Positions 1-12,600 of a DNA stretch of 64,000 bases are shown here, piece after piece. The first letter of the stretch is position 1. Each line of letters begins with the position of its first letter. The notes below the pieces were generated by a model, which saw only the letters and a program-made list of their open reading frames with translations, did not search any database and was not told the DNA's origin. Where the stretch lies: positions 47,106,631 through 47,170,630 of the forward strand of contig CM023539.1 in the NCBI GenBank assembly GCA_013350335.1, given 5' to 3'. Both the position numbers and the translations under genes were made by a program. This DNA comes from Chimonanthus salicifolius (lineage: Eukaryota; Streptophyta; Magnoliopsida; Laurales; Calycanthaceae).

Positions 1-549
1 GCTGAAAAGTGGCTTGAAAATAGAATCAAACGATATGGACCTATTTCGAAGCTCAGTCTGTTTGGGACTCCGGCAGTGTTTGTTGTTGGGCCGGAGGCGA
101 ACAAGTTCTTATTGACCTGTGACGGCAACGTGCTGAGTAACCAACAACCGCAGTAGATCCAAAGGATATTGGGTGATCGGAACATTTTGGAATTGAGTGG
201 CGACGATCACAAGCGAGTGAGGGGTGCTCTAGTGTCGTTCTTGAAGCCGGAGGTGCTGAAGAAGTACGTCGGAAAGATGGATTTAGAGGTGAAACAGCAC
301 ATTGACATGCATTCGCAAAAGAGGCAAACTGTTACGGTATGTGACACTGGTAGATTTCTCAAATCTCAACAAATAGTAGATGCCTGCCGCTTGTTTTTTA
401 TTTGACCGAAGGTGTTCCAAGCGTCTCCCCCTAGGGGATTTTTTCTGATTAATCATTCCAGAGCTTCTTTATGCTTGAACCCCTCTGGCGCATTCTTCAT
501 GTGGTTATTCTTTATCGACTTAACCAATGTATCTATATTAAGAAGTTTA

Positions 550-612
550 CATATGCTCGTGGGATTAGTCTCACCTCTAATATAAGGTGGGGATACCCAT
601 ATTCCCAAAAAA
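550..612 (+). repeat. SINE family B, 3' fragment, sense copy
   Basis: The stretch reads as the reverse complement of the copies near 2342, 9494, 25175 and 63734: a core like GATTAGTCTCACCTC followed by a GGGGATACCCAT block and a short A-rich tail near 605-612. No internal promoter box remains, so it is a 5'-truncated copy in intron 1 of the P450 pseudogene. Confidence 0.5.
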
Positions 613-2167
613 AGAAGGACCCAGTCTCACTTAGCAGAGCTAGCTCTATGGCAAATAAGGCAACCGCCGTCTGATAAAGGTCCAATTTATTTGGATGAAA
701 TGAAATGTAGGGAAATAAAATTTCTCAAATGTTTAATTTTTAGTTTTTCCCTGTTGTATATGGTTATGGAAATTGAACGCTCAATTTATGAAGGAAAATG
801 AATTCACGCCTTCACCACGTGGCACCTGTTCGTTACAGGGCGAGGTGTTACAGTATGGTATCAAAGTAAGCAAGGAGTGTCCTCAGCTTACTTAGTATCA
901 ACTCTAAAAAAACCTCATTTAGAATTTTTGTATTAGGCCTCAACTTGTGTTGAACCGACCTTGCCACTTGGTAGAGGGCTGATATTCGAAACGAGTCGAT
1001 AAACTTAATATTAGTCTTTTTGATGATTAAACAGGTGCTGCCACTGATGATGCCCCTGATATTTGACATCATAAGCTCCCTTCTATTTGGGCTAGATGGT
1101 GGGCCACAGAGAGCTGAGTTGATCAATGGCTTCCAAGAAATGATAGAGGGCATGTGGTCCATCCCAATCAACTTACCCTTCACACGCTTTAATCGTAGTC
1201 TTAGAGCCAGTGCAAGGGTACGAAGCATGATTGCCAACCTCATACAAGAGAAGAAAAAGAGTCTTGAGCAAGGCCATGCCTCTGTGCAACAAGACCTCAT
1301 CACCTGCTTGCTTAGCAGCCGTGGTGAAAACGGCGAGGAGACCATCAGCCAGAAGGAGATTGAGGACAATGCTATGATTGTCATGGTGGCAGGTCATGAC
1401 ACTTCTTCTGTCCTCATTACCTTCATGCTCCTGCTCCTCGCCAATGATCCTGTCGTCCGTGCTCGTGTTGTCCATGGTAAGTGACTTCATCATTAAAGTC
1501 TTATAATATGCATCTAATATTTAGTGTTCTATTTCTAAACTAATCACTTTTCATGACCAACTTTTCTATACAATGGTGACATTCATATTCATAGGACTTG
1601 AACCCATAACTATGAAATTGCAACAATGATCACTCAATAACTTCTATATTACGCTCCATCGCCGAGATCGAATATCTAAAACATTATATAGTGTTGGGCC
1701 GTATAGAGCCTAAACAAAGAAGTTAGCTTACTGTTCAGAAGTTTGAACTAGCACTGAGATGAGTTCTCATGACTTGCTATTCAGAAGTCTGAACTGCATT
1801 TTTTCTTTTAAGTTCTAATTAAGGCAATATATAATGTCTCTTTCTTGTGTGAAAGAGGGTGTAGAGAAAAAAGTAGAAGAGAGAAGAAAAAAAACTCACG
1901 AGAGTCGTGAACGAAATTGTAAAGTCTTCTTCTTTGTTTTCCTTGAGCATAGTAGATCTAATTTGAACCGGTTGACGTACCAAAAGGGAACTATGTAAAA
2001 TTCTATGTCTTTGTTTGTGATTGATCTATGGTTTGTTATAGTAATTATGGTATCCTGCTCTAAATCTTCCTCTATCTTGTCTTCTTTACTCATTTAACAT
2101 TTTATGAATGCAGAACAAAGAAGAAGAGATAGCCAAGAGCAAAGCTGCAGGAGAGCAACTTACATGA

Positions 2168-2308
<141 letters not shown>

Positions 2309-2341
2309 TGACACAATATCACAAGTATTATATCATTTCTT

Positions 2342-2475
2342 ATTTTTTTTATAACATAGGTATTTCTATGCCACATTGAAGGTAAAACTAATCCCACGTA
2401 TACTCTAAACCACCTATAAGCCTCGTGGGTTAGATTATCTCTGAAGAATCGAACCATTTCTTTGGATGCGCAAAT
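2342..2475 (-). repeat. SINE family B, antisense copy
   Basis: Read on the minus strand, this begins with a B-box-like GGTTCGATTC (the reverse of gaatcgaacc near 2450). It then has the family-B body (GATTAGTTTTACCTTCAATG) and ends in a run of A at about 2342-2350. It lies in the third intron of the P450 pseudogene. A short direct repeat, catttctt, flanks it and may be a decayed target-site duplication. Confidence 0.5.
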
Positions 2476-3805
2476 AAGACATTTAGGACCCATATTTAGT
2501 CTTTGTTTGTATCAGGCAAAAAATTTCAAGCCAATCCCTTAGCAATTTAGGGGCAATTCGGTAACTGGTAATCAGTGATTTTACTTCTTCGTTACCTGAT
2601 TCACAACATATAATTTCTCAACTAAGATAAGGCCATCATCTTAATCTCATTATACAATCCTAACCATTCAATTAGGCTCTTGAAATATGCATTGGTTAGC
2701 TTAGAACTTCAGAAGCTAACAAGCACATGATTAGGAACATCCCACAGAGAGATTAACAAGGGACAGGCTCATAGCTCTTATGATGAGACCCAATAGATTT
2801 TAGGTTTGTGAAACAATTGCTTCAGTTTGGGTCCTTCTGAAGCCTGGACCAGACCCAAACCTCATTAAATCTGGTCCATGTCTAGGTCCCAATCTTTGTT
2901 TCATTTACCCTGATCCCACTGGGAAAGGTCCATGTTTCTATTTGGGCTTGACTTGGGTCTTTCATCACTGTAGACCAAATGCATTCAGTTAAAATATGGA
3001 CTCAGGGCCTCAAGTATGACATAAACCCCATTTGTCCAAGACTCTAGATATCAAAAAAGTATGGCAACCCACTAACACTGATCTTTGCTTTCTTTGATTG
3101 TTAGATATTTTGGTCGATAAGCTTGACGCATATGGACGAAGGCATATTTCCCAAGCCCTGGAAGTTTGATCCAGCCCGCTTCGATGGCCAAGCCTCAATT
3201 CCACCCTACAGCTATGTCCCATTTGGTGGAGGAACACGCATCCGCCCTGGATTTGAATTTGCAAGACTGGAGACATTGATCACAATTCATCAGTTGGTGA
3301 CCCAGTTCACATGGAAACTGTGTGGCAAAGATGACGCTTTCATTAGCGATCTAATGCCAGTGCCCAAAGAGGGACTTCCCATCCAACTTGAACCTAAGTA
3401 AACAAATGCAATATGATTTGTTTTTATACATTTAACATAGACAATGTAGTTGTTTCGGAGACTACTAAATATATTAATTGAAATGTAAGTTATAATCCAA
3501 GTACCTAAATTCATCTCTGTTTTAAGATTTTGTCTTTGATAATGATGAGTAAGTGAGTAACGGGTCAATTCAAGGTAGTAGTGAGTTTGATTAAAACTCA
3601 TTGATGGATGCAGCATTCTACTTTTAGTATCAATTGAAACTAATATATCAACCTTCAAATAACTGATATATAATGCTGATTTTTGAAAATTTCAACCAAT
3701 ACTTCAGACTGAATAATGCTTGTATCATAGTTTATAGTTTATACTTATTTGATATAGTGATGTATTGAAAATATCACATCCATTTACAAAGAACCAGCAA
3801 ATAAT

Positions 3806-4135
3806 TTTTTTTTTAATGGTTAATAATATTATAAATGAAAAGAGGCACCAAAGGTGCAAACACATAAACGAAAAAAAAAATAAAATAAAAGAAAACAAGC
3901 CAAGGCAAAACACCCACAAAAGGCACTAGAAACACTATACAAAACACAAAAGAGAGCTAAGTTAGGTCAATACATTCCTTCCAAGTAAGTAAAAGGTTAT
4001 TCATGGATATATTACTGAAATCCGGTGTAGAGGAAGCGCAAGAGGCACACTTGCTAAAAACTCTTCTTAAAACTGCTTCAATAGATTCAACGCAATCATT
4101 AAAATTTTTATTGTTACGTTCCCACCGTAAACTCC
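3806..4135 (-). mobile_element. LINE 3' end, antisense, 5'-truncated
   Basis: The plus strand starts with a T run at 3806, followed by the same terminal block seen at 9250, 13905, 35681 and 49774 (on the minus strand, an ending like GTTACC-TTTC-poly(A)). The segment 3960-4135 resembles 14080-14290, where the minus strand still encodes the LINE phrase WWERNNKAF. The flanks agaaccagcaaataat (about 3790) and agaactaacaaatatt (about 4136) look like a decayed target-site duplication. The copy is old and non-coding. Confidence 0.6.
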
Positions 4136-4576
4136 AGAACTAACAAATATTAGTGCATAAGTTACTTATATTGAATGTAAGATAGGATCAATGTACCGAA
4201 TAAGAACTATAAAATGTGGCTTGTCCTCTGCAGGCATAAAATTCTTATCTCTTCTGGGATTCTCATGTTATATTATTTGTATGCATTTCACTTCAATCAA
4301 CTATACCTGTCTATTATTGCATTAAAAAAAATTGTACGACTGTTTTAAGGTAGAATAAAATTATTGGTATGTATTGAAAAATAAAAATTTCAATCCCTTC
4401 TAAGATTCTCATGTTGCATTGTTAGTACGTAAGTAAAAGACCAATTACAGCTTTAAGTACCTAAAGTATAGAGGGTACAAGTTGTAGGTAATGATAGATA
4501 TGATAAATAGTAGATTGATAGAACATATGATTTTTCATAGGATTAAATAAAAAAGTATAACTTAAAAAGTCAATCT

Positions 4577-4740
4577 CATCTACATCGGTGTAGATCAACT
4601 GGTTGCCTCCTGCCTCAAGAAGTGGGAGGTTGTGGGTTCGAGCTCTCATGGCTTAACTTTGGTGTACCCTAGTGGACTCACCCGTGGGGATTTTACCCTG
4701 GTTATCCCACGATTTTCCACACGTAAATTCAAAAAAAAAA
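4577..4740 (+). repeat. SINE family A (tRNA-derived)
   Basis: The copy begins with an A-box-like segment (gtagatcaactgg), then has a B-box-like segment (gggttcgagctc) about 35 nt later, a tRNA-unrelated body containing ttggtgtaccctag, and a poly(A) tail at 4730-4741. This order is that of a tRNA-derived pol III SINE. A second copy at 5598-5757 shares the whole layout. The flanks aaaaagtcaatc and aaaaaggtcaacc suggest an imperfect target-site duplication. Confidence 0.7.
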
Positions 4741-5587
4741 AAGGTCAACCTTAAATAAATGGGTTTGAGGCTTTGATGATCATCGTGATGGTGATGACAA
4801 GAGGGTGAAACCATTTCTCATAAATGAATCAATTGATGTTTTTGAGGTATTTTGAATTTACTTCAAAGTTAGCATTTGTGAACTTTGATTTCTATCCTTA
4901 AGGGTATTTTAAATTTACGTGCTGACGTTATGCCAAGTTACAAGGCTACAGACTAAGAGCAGTTTAAAAGCTAAAAAATATGCAAAAGTTAACTGGATGG
5001 TTGACATATCCAAAATCAGTTGATAATATTATAAAGGTTTGGCTGACACGCTACATATTGATCATAAAAATCCAATATGTATCGGTTGATATTAATATCT
5101 TTATATGATACACATTGATTGCAATAGAAAACCCTAATGACAATGAGAAAAGGGAGAGTAGAAAAAAGAGAATGACATTAAAAGATTATAATTAGAGCAT
5201 ATGATCATCTGATGTATGAGAAACCCATAAATAAATGTAAGCAAAATTTCACTTTTACTTTATCATGAACTTGTTCCTTAAAAATTTCATTCAATTGATT
5301 TTTCATAACTTATCTAATGAGGTCAGATGATTAGATAGAAGCGAAATTATATGCATCTACTATCCCTTCATCCTCTAAACATCTCGACAAATTATATAAT
5401 CTATCAAGCGTCGGTCTCCTCATTGATTATCTCTGTTGGGTATGTTTGTGTTTTCAATGAAAAATAATTCCACAAAAATTGGGGTACATTTTATAAATTG
5501 CCAAGTAATTTTTCAACTACTTTTTTTCTCATATTTGTTAGAAAATAAAATTTTCATTGAAATATGCATTGACACACTTGCAAAATG
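4741..5587. other. Intergenic AT-rich DNA
   Basis: I see no gene, no conserved coding frame and no recognisable element in this stretch. It is AT-rich, and its longer open frames have no familiar motif. Confidence 0.5.
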
Positions 5588-5767
5588 TAGATCATTTATT
5601 TATACGAGTGTAGTTCAACTGGTATCCTTTTATCTTAGAAAGTGGAAGGTTACGGATTCGAACCTCTATAGCTTAACCTTGGTGTGCCCTAGAGGTAATT
5701 GACTCACTCATGCGAGTTTTACGCAGGATATCACACACATGAATTAAAAAAAAAATATAGATCATTT
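5588..5767 (+). repeat. SINE family A with 10-nt target-site duplication
   Basis: The SINE body is 5598-5757. Its A-box-like gtgtagttcaactgg and B-box-like ggattcgaacctc are spaced as in a tRNA, and it ends in a poly(A) run at about 5744-5755. The flanks tagatcattt at 5588-5597 and 5758-5767 are identical, as expected for a target-primed retroposon. It is the second copy of the family found at 4577. Confidence 0.75.
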
Positions 5768-6298
5768 TATCTAAAAGTTCACTTTCAAGAAAATCGGTTT
5801 CCTACAAAGAGTATAGAAAAATTGATTTTCCTCACCACATTTTAATATGTAGAAACAGAACATGCTTAGAGTTCTTTGGCTAGAAATGTAATAAGTCGGA
5901 GTAAGAATTAACTTGTCTAGTATCCATTTACATCACATTATTTTTTAATCAATTCACTGGTTATCAAAATGGGCCTTATAAAATGTTCCGGTCAAGCTCA
6001 CAATAGTTTGATTTTAAGTGGATTGTACTAGTTAAGACACAATGCGTAATTAAGACACTAAAAGTTCTAAAACCTAGGATCAAAATGCATATCTCAGTGC
6101 AATCCAAGAGTTTATAGACCCACTTCATTAAATGCTTCAAATATATTTGTACATTTACGATTTACATTGTTAATTTTCAATGTTAACAAAATAAATAATA
6201 TTTCTAATTAAGCATTATTAATGATTATTTTCTATTAACTATGATATTTACCAATTATAAAAAAATAATGTAAGATGAGCCTCCTTAACGTCTTTTGA
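5768..6298. other. Intergenic AT-rich DNA upstream of XPO1
   Basis: No gene or element is recognised. The stretch is AT-rich and probably the distal promoter region of the downstream gene. Confidence 0.4.
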
Positions 6299-6662
6299 TA
6301 TATATATATATATATATATAATTCCGAAGTATTAGTTAAGCGAGACATTTACTATTAAACTAGAATAAGAAAAGAGAAATCAGATTTTGGGGAGTTATTT
6401 TATTAATATTTAGACAGAGAGAAGACACGAGGGCGCGAGAGGGAGAGAGAGAGAGAGTGAGGGTGGGAAACCCGCTTCAAAGTCTCATTTCAGTCCATCT
6501 TTTGAAGCTGTCTCTTCCTTTCTTTCCTTCCTTCGCAAAATCCTACTGCAGTCTCCCTATTCTTGACAAAATCAGGCTCTTATTCGTCTTCTCTTCGTTT
6601 TCTAGGGTTTTGAAGTCGATTCCTTGGCTCAAAAGAGAAACCCTAAAACCAACCGTGCTTCC
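6299..6662 (+). promoter_or_regulatory. XPO1 promoter and 5' leader (GA-rich tract, telo-boxes)
   Basis: A (TA)n run at 6299-6320 is followed by a purine-rich GA tract at about 6415-6459, then a pyrimidine-rich leader up to the ATG at 6663. GA/CT tracts are common in core promoters and leaders of plant housekeeping genes. The leader also carries AAACCCTAA at 6638-6646 and the inverted form TAGGGTTT at 6603-6610. These are telo-box motifs, known from promoters and leaders of plant translation-related and growth genes. The transcription start cannot be fixed from sequence alone. An open frame from 6457 in the leader uses GTG, not ATG, and is not meaningful. Confidence 0.5.
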
Positions 6663-9600
6663 ATGGCGGCGGAGAAACTGAGAGATTTGAGCCAGCCGAT
6701 CGACGTTCCTCTCCTCGATGCCACCGTTGGTGCCTTCTACGGCACTGGATCCAAGGAAGAGGTCTCATTTACCCTTTCCCCTCTCTTTTGTTCTCTCTCT
6801 CGTATTTTATTTCTTGTGATTCCTCTTCTGAAGTATGGTTCTGAAGGCCACAAAGATTTGATATTTCTGTAGGACTTGGTTCAATACGATGGCCAGCATA
6901 ATTTAGAATTGATTCAAATGGGATGGGGATCAAATTCACAGATGAGGGGTTGGGGGGGGGAGGGGAGGGGAGGGGGGGGGTGGTGTTGTAGGTGGGCCCC
7001 AGTGGGTAGTTCCTGGTGCATTAAGCTGCATTATGGTACCCGTGGTTCATTTATTTTTGCTTAAGATCATATTTGAGGAGGTTTAGTATTATCGTTTCTG
7101 CAGTTTGAGGCCCCTCACATTGCGAGAGGCGTCAATATCCCGGCCATTAATGTTATGGAAATGTTGTTTGGTTGGATATAATTTTATCTCCTGGACTTGC
7201 TCCAAGACAACATTGGAGGGATGGTGTTGATTTTCATATGGCTTGAAAAAAAGATGGCACCAAGGTAATGAAAGAAGCACCCAAATCTTTAGAGATAACT
7301 CCTCTCTCAAATAGCAAGACCTTCTAGGAGAGGACCCTCCTCCAATGGAAGAATTGTGTTCTTGTCCCTTCCTTTATCCACCTAACTCTTGATCTCTGCT
7401 TCCATTTTATCTTCTCCTGCAACGCCTTCTTTTTGTTAATTTCTTTAATTTCCTTCCTGCGAATAGCAAGACCTTCTAGGAGAGGACCCTCCTCCTTAAG
7501 CCTGATAATATGCTGAAGCTCTCCCCATGAACTGCAGCCTCTCTCTTCTCCTGACCCAATATCTGAAGCTTACCTTTTGAATATTTTAATTTTTGCAGCA
7601 AATAGTAACCTTTCCAGCCCACCAGGTTGATTTCCCTGCACCAATTTTCCATTAACTCATCAAAATCATCTTCCTTGAGCCAAGCAATCTCAAACCGAAC
7701 AGAGATGGTCAAGATGTGACACACGTATCCAAAATGATAGGCAGATGATCCGAAACCGGATTCGAAGAAGCCCGTTGAACTCTTTGATTGAACCACTCCA
7801 GCCACCCATCATCCACCAAGAAACGATCTAACCTTGCAAGACTATGATTGACTTGCATATTAGACCAAGTGAAAGAAGTCCCACCAAGTGGAAGATCAAC
7901 AAGCTCCATCTGATTGATCCAATCACTAAACCTCTGCATCTAAGAAGATATTCTCTTGCAGCCCTTCATTTCCGCCATTCTCCAAATAACATAAAATCAT
8001 CCCCCCACGCACCAAGGAATAACAGTGACTCCCCTTACCTCCAATTCACCCGTAAATTCCCCTATTGGCGAATCATCATTTGGACCATAAACATTGGAAA
8101 CCATGAATTTCTTCCCAAAAGCCAAGTCTTCCAGAACTACCTTAACAAAGAAAGACTTAATATCAGAGCTTATCAACTTCAAATTATTTGAGTTCTATAC
8201 CAACCATATCCCTCTAGAAGCCCCTTGAGAAGGTTTACTCACCCATCCCTTTGTGCTTGTGCCCCAATCAGATCTTACTAAGCTCTCCTCCACCTCTTCA
8301 ATCTTAGTTTCTTGCAGGAAGACTGCACTTTCCATAAATAGCAGTTGCTAAATTAGTAGTTACTAAAATTAGTTTTCTTCTAAATTTAGTAGTTATCGAA
8401 AATTGCAGGTATCCCAATCAATAAGTATGTGTAGGAATCTAGGTCCTTTGCAAGTAATCCCGTAACTTTTTTCTCTCATCAATATATGGGCCTTGAAATA
8501 TGGTATTTTGAGACCCAAATACCAAAAATGAGTCCCTACATCCATATGCAGTTATTTAAATAATTTGGTGGCCCAATTACATGATTTTGGCCCCATTTTG
8601 TCTCTATCAAAATTCTCATAAAATTGGAGAGCCAAATTAACAATTTTATTCTCCATGTGATCATCAATGATGTCCTCGTCAAAATTGCAAATATTGGTTA
8701 ATACTACCCGTCCTCATCATCATCTCCCATTCCTCATTTTCTTCTTCTTTTTCTGGATTAGTTACATAACTTGAACTCACAACCTATAAGGTTGTATAGT
8801 ATGCGCTTACCTGTTGTGCTATTGGTAAGCTTTTGCAATTTGGTGCAGGCTTTGCTGATTAGTATCTATTCTTTTTAGGTCATCTTTGGAGACTTGGTTT
8901 AACAATAGTTTAGCTAATGGACCATATCCACTAGTTGCATTCTTCTGATGAATATTAATTTGTAAACATGGTGAATGAGGGTCCTCTAGTTGCAACATGC
9001 TATGGCCATGGTTTGATTTTCTTTTATTTGTTTGGAGAGTAGAATGGATGTAATCGACTTTTTGTTGTAAAGAAGTCATTGTTCAACATTTTGGTTTGTG
9101 GTTGGTGTAAATGGTATACTGTTTTCTTTAAAATCTGTGTGGGAGTATTTATAAGGAGGCTCCTCAAGGCAATATGCTTTGTTAAGTATTTTATAATGAT
9201 TGCTTGCATGTGGTTTCCATTATCGGAGGTACATTTGAGACAAATCCATAGTTTTTTTTTTTTGAAATGGTAACTGTATTAATAGAGAAAAGGCACTAGA
9301 GGTGCATAAAACAAGGTACAAGATAAGAAACAAAAAAGGAAAGAAAAAAACCTCACCGAATACACCAAAAACAGAAAGAGCCCCAGAAAGAAAAACAAGG
9401 TACGAACAGTTATGATTAGTCAATGTACTCTTTCCAAGCTCTTATTATGCCGGAAATGGAGATATAGGTGATGATTGTCATCTTTCTTTTATGGTTTTTT
9501 TGGATAACATGGGTATCCCCAATCCTACATTGGAGGTGAAACTAATCCTATGGACTCATCTTTCTTTTATGTTGGCAGAGGCAAGCTGCGGATCAAATAT

Positions 9601-12600
9601 TGCGAGAGCTGCAGAACAACCCAGACACATGGCTCCAAGTAGTTCACATTCTGCAGAATACACAAAACATGAACACAAAGTTCTTTGCGTTGCAGGTAAG
9701 CTTCTTTTCATATATCATGTATGAAGCATATATTTAGGTATCTCTACATTCTTAAACAATGACCCTTGGGTTCTATTCGTGGGTGAGTACTTGAATGTCT
9801 TTCAATTTTTTTTTTTTGAAACAGAGACAATAAAGAATTTTATTCGTTAAAAGAAAAAATGCATGGATAGAAGCTGCCTTGTATAAGAGAGTTATACAAG
9901 GCAAGAAGTGTAGACAGTAAATAACGACACAGTAAGGAGAATGAATGTGTTAGGCTCCTAAAATAAGAACAACCCTGGACCCCATACACCCAAAATCTCA
10001 ATCCCAATATCGGAAGAGCTCCAAAGTTGGCCGCTGCTTCTGCACTCTGACCTTAACCAGAAAGTTTGCGATACTGTTTGCAGATTGTGCTATATGTGTA
10101 AAGGAAATTCTTCCATGTCTACTCAATTTCCTAATGTTCCTAACAATGTTTGCCAACTTCCAAGGGGAGTCCTTTCTGCCGCTAGCCCAGGTGATAGCAT
10201 TAGCAGAATCACCTTTGATAATGAGGTTGTCATTCCCAAACCTAGAGCAAATATGGAGAGCTGTCCTAATCACTGTCCTCTTCATTTGATTCCATAACCC
10301 TTGTTGGTTTTGAAAAAGCTAATAACATCCTACCTTTATTATCATGGATCACTCCCCATATCCCTGTTGAGCCAAGTTTGCCCCTTGCTGCCCCATTGAC
10401 GTTAAACTTACAATAGCCTCGAGCAGACTTTACTCACTTCACCTTGGGTTTCCTACTTCTTCTACCTCTCCTCATGCATCCTTCCCATGACATATAGAAG
10501 TCCTCCGCGGAGAAACTCCTTACAGAGTGAGAGCTAACCCACAAGATGCCGCTTGGCCTTTTTCAGAACGTCTCCTATGTACCCCGTTTTCCTTTCAAAG
10601 ACTCCCATTTCCCTTTTTCCAAATTGACCAAAGAATCGCTGTTGGGATCGACCTCCACGGGACCCGTTGCCTACTTACAAAGGGGACTCCAACCCACTTC
10701 ATTACAACGTCCCGGCACTCCTGCCCAAGGCCCATGAACATCCCAACAGGTTCAAAAACAAACGCCACACATGCCTCGTGAACCGACATCTACTTTGCAA
10801 ATGGCCCACTGTTTCTTCCTCCTCACTGCATGAATTACATAACTTCGAAACTCCTTATGGTAGGATAAGGTTGCATTTGATCGAAATCTTAACTTTTATC
10901 GCAACCCACACAAAGACTGGTATCCTAGGAGGAATCTTAATATTCCAAGCTAGCTTAGTGGTATAATGTTACCCGGTGTGTGCGTGGATAGGGAGGTTCG
11001 CACATGTCCTAAGCATTAGTCAGGTGCTCTAAGAGGCCTATACACCTTGATCTTAAAAAAAAAAGCTAGCTTACTGGTATGTCTGTCATGTGGTCATAAA
11101 CCTTTTTATATAAATGCAAGCACACAGACGAAACAGATGGAAGAGCTCCCAAGAGCGGCCAGCCACCTACTTTCTTTTCTTATTTCTCCCTTCGATTAAG
11201 TAGTTTAGTTTTTTTTCCTTCTGTTTTCTTAATGTATAAAAACTCCTTTTGGGGTTGGAAATCAACATATTATTATGCAATGAAAAAACAAAATTCGTTT
11301 GGGGATTTTCCCTTTTATCTTCTTCTTCCTTTTATTCTTCTCTCTTTCTCGTGAACTCGAGAAATCAACCCGTTGACGGTGATCGACCGGTCTTCTCTTC
11401 CTGTGTGGCTCTTCTGCTACTGACGATGTTCCATAGTGCCCATTGGAGTATCATCCACTGCCCTTGCTGCAACCACCACCGAGCATGCCTTCCCTGCTTG
11501 CCTTTCCTCATCCCAGATGCCATCACCCAGAACCCATTCACCCATTACCATTTAGTCCCTGCTCACCCATGGCTATGACCGATTGCAGCCACCACTTCTA
11601 CGTCCACCGCTTGCCAGCAATCTTGCCTGCCAAGACCGAGCAAGCTTGTCCACCATCTGGCCCAGCTTCCATCGTCCTCACCTTCTCCTTTGCTTTCTCC
11701 ATCACCAAGTTCACCCAATCTTTTCCTAACAGAGCCTACCTTTTCTTTGATTGATCCCACCTTTTCACCCCCACCAACTTCCAACAAACCCTATATTGAA
11801 AGCAGAAAAGGCATCTGCTTGCATTGACATGTGATGGCAACTAGATTTTCTTGTAAGATTCCCATCACATCTTGGAGTCTAGTTGAAACCTTGAACCCTT
11901 TTTGTCTTGAATAATCATAGTAAATTGTATAAAAAAATGTACAAAGATACATAAATAACAAAAAGGAAAAAAAGAAAAGAAGAAATACAAGACCCTTGAG
12001 CCCTATGTAGAGATTTAATGATCCAACTGGAAGGATTCATTTTCGGCTCATCACACTGACCTTTGTTCCAATCAAAGAATCATTTCACTATAAATTGTCT
12101 AAAAGAGTCAAAAGGGTTAGGTTCCCATATTTGAGAATCATCATTTTTAGGAGAGGTGGGCATACCATCCCAAAATTGGAGCAGAGCTAGGAACTCTTGT
12201 TCTCTCCTTTGGTGAGAATATGACGAAACTAAAGGCACTAAAAAACTGAGTCATCAATTCTCTCATACTTGTCCACAACAAATATCTCTGAACGAGCTAT
12301 GTGAAGGAGATTCCCAAGCAAAACATCAATCTCGAATGAACTTGCAACCTAATCCTTTGATAAAATGTCCCTACACAAGATGATAACATTTCACATGCTT
12401 AACACATTCTTAGGCATTGTCTGGACCACTCATCTATTATTGTTTTTTTAAAAGGCAACTTCATTAATCTCAGGAAAAAAACAAACAAAAGAGAGACCAA
12501 AAAGCCGGGTATAGAGAACCCACCACCCAAAACAAAAAACATACAATCAATAAACCCCCTCATCTGAGTACATGAAATTATTAACATTTTCCAAAGGTAA

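Noticed and set aside
848..1493. Two long minus-strand frames over the P450 exon (178 and 106 codons)
   Set aside because: They are antisense shadows of the P450 segment 1035-1476 and show no domain of their own.
1550..1700. SINE-like stretch with reversed B box (cttgaacccataac) in the P450 pseudogene
   Set aside because: Only the B-box phrase is visible; no A box, body or tail could be matched to another copy.
6457..6681. Upstream ORF in the XPO1 leader
   Set aside because: The frame begins with GTG, not ATG, and shows no conserved peptide.
11249..11787. Cluster of overlapping frames (109, 103 and 74 codons) as a gene
   Set aside because: No domain is recognised, both strands are open because the segment is GC-richer, and TATA-like sequence beside it suggests an LTR remnant instead.
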